Positions 7,201 to 12,094 of a stretch of DNA of 18,046 nucleotides are shown here, one piece after another. Both the position numbers and the translations under genes were made by a program. How positions within the stretch are numbered: position 1 is the first letter of the stretch; each line of letters begins with the position of its first letter. This stretch comes from Candidatus Kapaibacterium sp. (lineage in GTDB: Bacteria > Bacteroidota > Ignavibacteria > Kapaibacteriales > UBA961). The DNA is taken from contig JALRHN010000026.1 of the NCBI GenBank assembly GCA_023259575.1, positions 1 to 18,046 of the forward strand. The letters run 5' to 3'. The notes beneath the pieces were generated by a model that ran no database searches, had not been told where the DNA came from, and was given only the letters and a program-made list of their open reading frames with translations.

Positions 7201-7912
7201 TATTGATACTATCTTCATGATTATCAGGAAATATTCTTAGGATCTCGAATAAAGAATATAAAGGCTTTGAAAGTGGTAGAATGATGCTATTGCATGCTAT
7301 ATCCAATAATTCTTTAGCTGGTTTATATTGTAATTGTTCTAGACTATTAACAGTTTCTATAGGAAAAGAAAGAAATGCACTAATCTTAGATAACAGTTTA
7401 GATTTTGTGTAGATATCAAAAAGTTTTTGGACTCTAGGTTTTAGATCGGGATTTTGTAGATAATCTTCTAGCGTTTTTTCTGCGCATGCAATTCGTAATG
7501 AAAGAGCTTCCCCTTTAGAAAGCTCTGAAAAATTAGGAGGTATTTCTGCCTCAATAGGATAATCTCTTATGATAGCAGAGCAAAAACTATGTATTGTAGA
7601 AATCCTTGCGGCGGGTAATTTTTGTCTGATAGAATCCCATTTTGAGATAAGTAATGGGTCGGGATAATCAGCATTCATGATATCATCTAACTTTTTTTCT
7701 ACAGTTTCTACTATACGTTTATGCATTTCAGCAGCAGCTTTTTTGGTAAAAGTAATAGCAACAATAGATTTAATGTCAATCCCTGGATTTTGATCTAAGA
7801 TTTCGATAAACCTTTGGACAAGCACTCTTGTTTTTCCGCTTCCTGCACCTGCAGAAACAGACATATGTCTATCGAAAGACATCCCAATAATTTGTTCCCT
7901 TGTAGCACTCAT
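4205..7912 (-). CDS. addA: AddA-type UvrD/Rep-family helicase with RecB-like nuclease domain
   Basis: A 1235-aa cytoplasmic DNA repair motor-nuclease. Superfamily 1A helicase motifs are present in order: Walker A AGAGSGKT (about 20-27), the acidic motif LMIDEFQDTN (about 385-395), GDSKQSIYGFR (about 425-436), VTFRL, the TIHSAKGLEFPIVL segment (about 800-813), and LLYVALTRAKDHL (about 880-893). The C-terminus is a RecB-family nuclease: a His near residue 1043 in GILIHNMMEHI, Asp1132, Asp1146 and Lys1148 (in WDWKTNK), and the QxxxY motif Q1168-M-E-I-Y. All catalytic positions look intact. In AddAB/AddnAB-type enzymes this subunit works with AddB to resect double-strand breaks and generate ends for RecA. 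No addB or other nuclease gene adjoins it here. Upstream GGTGA supports the ATG at 7912. Confidence 0.9.
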   Translation of the reverse strand: MSATREQIIGMSFDRHMSVSAGAGSGKTRVLVQRFIEILDQNPGIDIKSIVAITFTKKAAAEMHKRIVETVEKKLDDIMNADYPDPLLISKWDSIRQKLPAARISTIHSFCSAIIRDYPIEAEIPPNFSELSKGEALSLRIACAEKTLEDYLQNPDLKPRVQKLFDIYTKSKLLSKISAFLSFPIETVNSLEQLQYKPAKELLDIACNSIILPLSKPLYSLFEILRIFPDNHEDSINNALHSIDGLYKKTVFSHQDILVFDSILKTIEDISSKYLTKEHLISKRVYKLFSEECIEAYNSFIITYPDFFSTITIIKDSLACGFPQAEINAIEDSRFISEIGIKAARLFHEIKKEDSILEADDLQTLALHVLQQETVAKKVRRTLNFLMIDEFQDTNYHQYSLAKSIVTALQPNPDDSHHVNFYIVGDSKQSIYGFRSADVRVFEEAGEDIKNANLKAGKTNSFPSIDFSTEQEQMGLLQLHVTFRLMPAIVGFVNLICKAIMPQKAKGYEVGFEPMIAGRGIQTLIEKKDIGSITALITQAPPKGEISNGPVEAELVAKKVKQIVLDQSLLVWDITVEKDEYGNQSEQHVQRQAKWSDIAILFSRRTRLNSLIAAFKAEGIPYFINGGFGFYTSPEITDFRSYISFLHSPANDIACAALLVSPFFSIKDSILLEAKQYKSNSLWESFLLLAQQIQKEHSHYIFIQRASTILQKMISLSSRLSLPILIRTMIEESAWLQTISYMDNSVQMKANAEKLIELARTFENKGFKGLYDFSEELELLSQDDKEEAAFIPHQENAVQCMTIHSAKGLEFPIVLIYDTNTGINNSSSHDVHISTDLGLTNKLLKTFKSVGSNEFSNSIMETIVKEENRNKEIAEKKRLLYVALTRAKDHLLFSGTISHDGKIAAHSLLSLITEGCPFLLDNIMSELNVSSHIQENIIIYNNSVQEEKAIHIPISLECIVENIHKEIIVEDKKNEFGELLFNRVHTEFNNEVYSATQIITAKNKPSEYIRQYVYGFPQRTESSFSSLFDEYHDDIHGAKAGILIHNMMEHINEWMNADGEVDLTQFLQIAQSVLHKEYIYDDSLIVERLKNECIALVQTKLLRNNILQIQKAKFEHTLTIPFLNDFLITIFDVLIENDNGDMEIWDWKTNKCTLDSDMDILSDYYTKQMEIYLYMCSLLYPNQEIYRARLLFTRMAKPGAEDEMWSRIITRNKQEVQKIYQELIEDINVVRELYI

Positions 7913-7973
7913 ATATTCACCGGTGGTATAAGCAAAGTAATGATAGCAAATTACAGTGTATTACTATAAAAAG

Positions 7974-8003
7974 AAAGCCCGTTGTAAGAGAACAACGGGC
8001 TTT
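7974..8003 (-). terminator. Rho-independent terminator after the FKBP gene
   Basis: AAAGCCCGTTGT (7974-7985), a 6-base loop and ACAACGGGCTTT (7992-8003) form a perfect 12-bp stem. Reading the minus strand, it lies about 20 bases past the FKBP stop at 8025 and is followed by a short T-rich run (CTTTTTATA). It also isolates addA from read-through. Confidence 0.9.
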
Positions 8004-8024
8004 ATATGTTTTAGAAAATCAATA

Positions 8025-8732
8025 TTATTTGATTTCTAATAATTCTACTTCGAATATTAATGTTTCATTAGGGCCAATAGCATTACCTGCACCACGATCT
8101 CCATAAGCAAGATTTGCAGGAATATATAATTTGTATTTAGCACCTTTGCTCATTAATTGTAAACCTTCTGTCCAACCAGGAATAACACCATTTAATGGGA
8201 ATTCAACAGGTTCGCCACGATCTACAGAACTATCAAAAGTAGTACCGTCTAGTAATTTTCCAGTATAGTGTACTTTAACTGTAGAGGATGCTGTTGGTTT
8301 GGGGCCTGTACCTTCTTTGATAACAGAATATTGTAAACCACTAGCAGTAGTTGTAACACCTTTTGCATTTTTATTTTCAGCAAGGAATTTTTCGCCTTTT
8401 ACTTTATTTCCTTCGCCTTTTTTCTGCGATTCTGCTTGAGCTTTAGCCATCATTTCTTGTTGATATTGGCCTAGAACTTCGCCCATTTCTCTTTCAGTTA
8501 ATGTTGTTTTAGCGCCAGTATATGCATCTTTCAAACCTAATAATAAGATTTCTGGAGTTATTTCGGCTTTTTGATCTTTAAGATTTTTTCCGATACTTGC
8601 GCCGATACTGTAGCTGATTTTGTCTTTTGGGTTCTTGGGGTCCATTGTGGCTCCTGGTTCTGGTTGTTGTGAGCATGCTTGAATAGAAAACAGTCCAAAA
8701 CATGCAACAGCTGTAAGTGCTGTACGAATCAT
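8025..8732 (-). CDS. FKBP-type peptidyl-prolyl cis-trans isomerase, lipoprotein
   Basis: A 235-aa folding catalyst that isomerises Xaa-Pro bonds, probably anchored in the envelope as a lipoprotein. The ATG at 8732 is preferred over one 45 bases further upstream because AAGGA precedes it by seven bases and it starts a clean signal peptide, MIRTALTAVACFGLFSIQAC, with Cys20 as likely lipid site. Residues about 35-130 are the FKBP N-terminal helical dimerisation domain (KISYSIGASIGKNL ...), as in FklB/Mip proteins. The last ~95 residues are a full FKBP domain with VHYTGKLLDGTTFDSS (Tyr, Phe, Asp of the active site), VIPGWTEGLQLM (the pocket Trp), AYGDRG and a final LIFEVELLEIK. No active-site residue appears missing. 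It is monocistronic, with its own terminator at 7974-8003. Confidence 0.92.
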   Translation of the reverse strand: MIRTALTAVACFGLFSIQACSQQPEPGATMDPKNPKDKISYSIGASIGKNLKDQKAEITPEILLLGLKDAYTGAKTTLTEREMGEVLGQYQQEMMAKAQAESQKKGEGNKVKGEKFLAENKNAKGVTTTASGLQYSVIKEGTGPKPTASSTVKVHYTGKLLDGTTFDSSVDRGEPVEFPLNGVIPGWTEGLQLMSKGAKYKLYIPANLAYGDRGAGNAIGPNETLIFEVELLEIK

Positions 8733-8774
8733 GTAGATATCCTTAAAAATTAGAATTTGTAAAAACAACTGATA

Positions 8775-8782
8775 CAAAAATA
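8775..8782 (-). promoter_or_regulatory. Possible -7 element of the FKBP gene
   Basis: Read on the minus strand this is TATTTTTG, matching TAnnTTTG. It would give a leader of roughly 35-40 bases for the start at 8732. No TTG is found at the expected -33 distance, so the call is tentative. Confidence 0.35.
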
Positions 8783-8803
8783 GTAAATATGCGCTAATAG
8801 CTC

Positions 8804-8815
8804 TTTTAGCTAAAA
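8804..8815. repeat. Perfect 12-bp palindrome TTTTAGCTAAAA
   Basis: Lies between the FKBP promoter region and the 3' end of the glycosyltransferase remnant. On the minus strand it is preceded and followed by short A/T tracts. It may act as a weak terminator for the glycosyltransferase transcript or be an operator; no further support. Confidence 0.25.
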
Positions 8816-8845
8816 AAATTCTATTGATTATGTGATAGATTTAGT

Positions 8846-9570
8846 TTAAAGATCGCGAGTTTGTTTCCAAATGTGTTCCCAATTATCTAAAGGAGATAAA
8901 TAATAGATATCTCCATGAGTTGAATATCCTGGAATAGGAGTTAATAAAGATCTTCCCTCTTTTCTTAGATGAATGAACATGTCGAAATCTCTTGGACATT
9001 TCCCCATCTGCGTCCATTTACGTAGTATAGCTTCATCTTTTTTTATTGTTTTCACTTTAGAAGCAAATGTCATTGTTGTGCTATTTGTTAATTTCCAATG
9101 AGAAGATTTTGTAATATATACCTTTGTAACTTCCCCTCCATCTTTATCTACATAAGGATTTCCACCTTCATCAGCGATTACATATTTATCTGGGTGATCG
9201 TATAAACTGCAATAATCTGCACCCATCTCCATTGCTTCTTCTATTAATGTATCAGAATGTAGTTTATGGATATAGTCATTTTCTAAAAAATAAATAATTG
9301 TATCATCAGGAAATTAAGTGCTTTATCCAAAGCTAGATTGAAAGTACCTGCCCCATGCCCTACTGAAACTTTTTCTATTGAATCAGGATCAATATACTTC
9401 GTGATCATAGTATAGGTGTCTTGGCTTACATTATCGGCAATGATATAAAAAGTAGCATTCCTAAAAACCTTTACAGCATTCTGTAAACAGTTTTCATTAT
9501 TAATATATGTTGGTTTTTCTTTTTTATATCCAGAATCAGAAATTCTATATATAACAACTGTTTCAGCCAT
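8846..9570 (-). pseudogene. Glycosyltransferase family 2-like gene, split by a one-base frameshift
   Basis: Two minus-strand reading frames form one protein of about 241 aa if one base is added. The first runs from ATG 9570 (MAETVVIYRISDSG...) to the natural-looking GHGAGTFNLALDKALNF near 9315, then leaves frame and stops at 9283-9285. The second continues without a start codon as PDDTIIYFLENDYIHKL... to TAA at 8846-8848. An extra A in the AAA run at 9311-9313 (plus strand) restores the frame. The joined product resembles a GT-A-type family-2 glycosyltransferase: the LENDYIH segment takes the place of the DxD metal site, followed by DHPDKY, HWKLTNSTTMTFA and PGYSTHGDIYYLSP. Its acceptor is unknown. 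A frame break in a short homopolymer could be a real inactivation, a phase-variable site or a sequencing error; the rest of both frames is clean, which argues for recent origin or error. Confidence 0.75.
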
Positions 9571-9584
9571 TATAATCAATCCAT

Positions 9585-9615
9585 CAAAAGTAATTTTTAT
9601 ATTATAATACTTCAA
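9585..9615 (-). promoter_or_regulatory. Promoter of the glycosyltransferase gene
   Basis: On the minus strand TTG (complement of 9613-9615) and TACTTTTG (complement of 9585-9592) are separated by exactly 20 bp, a full match to the Bacteroidota -33/-7 pattern. Transcription should start near 9580, just before the ATG at 9570. An 11-bp direct repeat (9584-9594 and 9612-9622) duplicates the -7 element upstream. An ATG at 9615 would lie upstream of the transcript and is rejected as the start. Confidence 0.6.
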
Positions 9616-9777
9616 AAGTAATCATTCAAGAGGATTTTATCGAAGTTTAACATATATAGTATGATTACAATAACAGAATATTCATATCGTTACATGGCAA
9701 GTGTTTAATAAAATATATATATCGATATTCTTTTCAATTGTTTAAGTTAGATCATTATTCGGTAATGTTCTTAGAAT

Positions 9778-10212
9778 ATGAAATCTATTAATACATATAT
9801 ACTAAACAGTTGTTTAGCATTACAAAGCATAGTATCTATATTTATTATGATACTGGGTTTTCCGTGCACAGCTTCGCAAAGTGTGCCAACATTATCGAAT
9901 CATTCTTCGTATTCACAATATTCCATCCATACTTCTTATTATAATCCTAGTATTTCCATAAAATCGTCAAATTCACTTATACCTCCAACTCACAATCAAA
10001 ATGGTATTCCATTTATTGAAGAAATAGACGAGAAGGAAAATGAATCTGAGGATTTTCCACATGAGATTAGGCAGATAAGTGAAAATCCATCTGAAGATAT
10101 TCAGATAAAAAAAGCTTCTTCTGTTCTTGATAATTGCAAGAATAAAGCGTCCAAACAACCTCCCCCGTCTCTATATATTTTATATCATTCCTGGAAAAGC
10201 TTTATAAGCTAA
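9778..10212 (+). CDS. Small secreted or membrane-anchored protein of unknown function
   Basis: I do not recognise this 144-aa protein. Residues 8-30 are hydrophobic (LNSCLALQSIVSIFIMILGFPC), consistent with a signal peptide ending near CTAS or with a membrane anchor; there is no standard lipobox. Residues 33-68 are rich in Ser, Tyr and Asn, 81-92 are strongly acidic (EEIDEKENESED), and the tail carries a triple proline and a basic aromatic end (KQPPPSLYILYHSWKSF). No catalytic motif is visible; the only cysteines are at 12, 30 and 120. It lies on the same strand as the SulP-dab cluster, 239 bp upstream, and could be part of its regulation or simply a neighbour. The absence of homologous features and the low-complexity middle leave some doubt that it is translated. 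Confidence 0.5.
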   Translation: MKSINTYILNSCLALQSIVSIFIMILGFPCTASQSVPTLSNHSSYSQYSIHTSYYNPSISIKSSNSLIPPTHNQNGIPFIEEIDEKENESEDFPHEIRQISENPSEDIQIKKASSVLDNCKNKASKQPPPSLYILYHSWKSFIS

Positions 10213-10451
10213 ACTTGATTCATGTTCTATTTTCAGACTTTTTATATAAAAGTCCGGTGATAGTCTTGAAAAGAATCAAGTGTCTATATAGTGTTTTCCA
10301 CAAAAAATTCACGTAAACATCTGCTTTTAGTTATACATTCAGGTATTACTATTGGTTATGTATGTATACATACTTGATTCTATTCTTGACAATCTGTTTT
10401 GTGTATTAACTCACTAAACAAATAACAAGTACATATTATCAAGTGAATACA
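10213..10451 (+). promoter_or_regulatory. Leader/control region of the inorganic-carbon uptake cluster
   Basis: This 239-bp gap contains six CTTGA or TCAAG pentamers: 10214-10218, 10265-10269, 10276-10280, 10373-10377, 10385-10389 and 10439-10443. Two form an inverted repeat CTTGA-N6-TCAAG (10265-10280) and two are direct repeats 12 bp apart. There is also a perfect 14-bp palindrome GTATGTATACATAC at 10360-10373 and an AT-rich hairpin at 10236-10254 (7-bp stem, TATAT loop). No convincing TTG-N20-TAnnTTTG pair was found. The layout suggests binding sites for a regulator of the downstream operon; the identity of the regulator is unknown. Confidence 0.4.
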
Positions 10452-12065
10452 ATGAAAAATATAAAAGAAAAACTTGTATATCCAATGGATGGTATACAAG
10501 GATTAAAACAGAATATCTCATCCGATTTACTATCTGGATTATTAGTTTCATTATTGGCATTGCCATTAAGTTTAGGAATAGCTGCAGCAAGTGATTTTCC
10601 TAATCCTATGTTTGGAGTAATAACAGCAATAATAGGGGGTATAATTGTTAGTTTTTTTTCAGGATCATTGCTTACTATTAAAGGTCCTGCAGCTGGATTA
10701 ATCGTGATTTGTGCAGGATCTATAGCAGCTTTTGGCGGAGGCGAGCAAGGTTGGCATTTGACATTAGGTGTAATAGCAATAGCATCAATTGTGCAAATAT
10801 TGTTTGGTGTCCTGAAACTAGGAAAACTATCTGATTTTTTCCCATTGTCTGCTGTACATGGAATGCTAGCAGCAATAGGAATAATAATAATTTCTAAACA
10901 AATTCATATTCTCTTAGGAGTAAACCCTATAAATGAAGATGGTAAACCATTGGTTGAACCTTTAGAATTAATAGCATCCTTGCCATTAACTTTTTCTAAA
11001 ATTTCCCAAAATATAGAAATAGTAAAAACAGGATTAATTTGTTTATTAATGGTATTAGGGATACCAATGATTCCATTTTCATGGTTAAAAAAAATTCCAG
11101 TTCCTATCATTGTCATTGTTATAGCAATTCCTTTGGGAATGTTTTTTGGTTTAGGAAATATTAAAGGGGCACTTTTATCTTTTAATCAGCCATTTCTTGA
11201 TGTGATAAAAGTTAATATAAGTTTTGCTGGAATCAGCCAAATGGGAACATTTATTCAATATGTTATTTTGTTTGCAATGATTGGCTCATTAGAGTCAATT
11301 CTTACTGCAAAAGCAATTGATTTAATGGATCCTTTTAAAAGAAAATCAAATTTTAATAAAGATTTAATTGCTGTTGGAACGGGCAATTTCCTTAGTTCGA
11401 TTGTTGGTGGTTTACCAATGATAGCAGAGGTAGCAAGAAGTTCTGCAAATGTAAATAATGGGGCAAAAACACGATGGGCAAATTTTTATCATGGACTCTT
11501 TTTACTTTTATTCATGGTTTTTCTTGTTCCGGTTTTACAGTTAATACCAAAAGCAGCATTAGCGGCTATGTTGATTGGAGTAGGTTTTAAACTTGCTCAT
11601 CCCAAAGAATTCATCCATATGTATCATATTGGAAAAGAGCAATTACTGATTTTTATTGTGACAATCATTTTTACTCTTGGAATTGATTTATTAGTTGGTA
11701 TTGCAGCGGGGATTATAACAAAAATTATTATAAATGTAATTAATAGTAAGTCTTTAAAAGGTGTGTTTTCCTCTGACTATGAAATAGGTGGAGAACTAGA
11801 AGGGGTCTATATTGTATACGTAAAAAAAGCATTGGTTTTTTCAAACTTTTTAGGATTGAAGAAAAAACTTTATGCACTTGAGCCTGGAAAAAGAGTGATA
11901 ATTGATGTACAAAACACACATCTTATCGACCATTCAACAATGGTAAACCTTCATCAATTTAAAGAAGATTATGCAGAACATGGAGGCTTTGTAGAAATAG
12001 TTGGCCTACAAGATCTTCAGTCAATATCAGAACATTCTATGTCTGCCAGAAAAAAAACAAGATAA
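10452..12065 (+). CDS. SulP-family anion transporter with STAS domain (probable bicarbonate importer)
   Basis: A 537-aa inner-membrane transporter of the SulP/SLC26 family. The N-terminal signature LLSGLLVSLLALPLSLGIAAAS leads into the conserved GGIIVSFFSGSLLTIKGPAAGL segment, then about ten to twelve further hydrophobic helices with the SLESILTAKAID and GGLPMIAEVARSSANVNNGAKTRW motifs. A cytoplasmic STAS domain follows (about 445-530), with VIIDVQNTHLIDHSTM including D493-H-S495. SulP proteins move sulfate, bicarbonate or other anions, and some import bicarbonate with Na+. This subtype, close to forms found near or fused to carbonic anhydrases, and its position 29 bp before dabA favour bicarbonate; that is inference. 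A GTG at 10443 is the alternative start; ATG 10452 was preferred as the stronger codon. Neither has a strong ribosome site. Confidence 0.85.
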   Translation: MKNIKEKLVYPMDGIQGLKQNISSDLLSGLLVSLLALPLSLGIAAASDFPNPMFGVITAIIGGIIVSFFSGSLLTIKGPAAGLIVICAGSIAAFGGGEQGWHLTLGVIAIASIVQILFGVLKLGKLSDFFPLSAVHGMLAAIGIIIISKQIHILLGVNPINEDGKPLVEPLELIASLPLTFSKISQNIEIVKTGLICLLMVLGIPMIPFSWLKKIPVPIIVIVIAIPLGMFFGLGNIKGALLSFNQPFLDVIKVNISFAGISQMGTFIQYVILFAMIGSLESILTAKAIDLMDPFKRKSNFNKDLIAVGTGNFLSSIVGGLPMIAEVARSSANVNNGAKTRWANFYHGLFLLLFMVFLVPVLQLIPKAALAAMLIGVGFKLAHPKEFIHMYHIGKEQLLIFIVTIIFTLGIDLLVGIAAGIITKIIINVINSKSLKGVFSSDYEIGGELEGVYIVYVKKALVFSNFLGLKKKLYALEPGKRVIIDVQNTHLIDHSTMVNLHQFKEDYAEHGGFVEIVGLQDLQSISEHSMSARKKTR

Positions 12066-12094
12066 TTTTATGAGAATACATATAAGAAAACAGT

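Noticed and set aside
8733..8777. Upstream ATG at 8777 for the FKBP gene
   Set aside because: It would overlap the likely -7 promoter element at 8775-8782 and place 15 extra residues before a clean lipoprotein signal peptide that has its own AAGGA site.
9706..9730. AT-rich palindromic stretch around ATATATCGATAT as an origin or att site
   Set aside because: Simple TA-repeat composition explains it; no iterons, DnaA-type boxes or integrase are present.
10236..10254. Hairpin GACTTTT-TATAT-AAAAGTC after the 144-aa gene as a terminator
   Set aside because: The stem is almost all A-T with only two G-C pairs, and no T run follows; kept only as a note in the leader region.
10386..10391. TTGACA resembling a sigma-70 -35 box before the SulP gene
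   Set aside because: No -10-like hexamer lies 16-18 bp downstream (the nearest, TATTAA, is at 12 bp), and the other promoters in this window follow the TTG/TAnnTTTG pattern.
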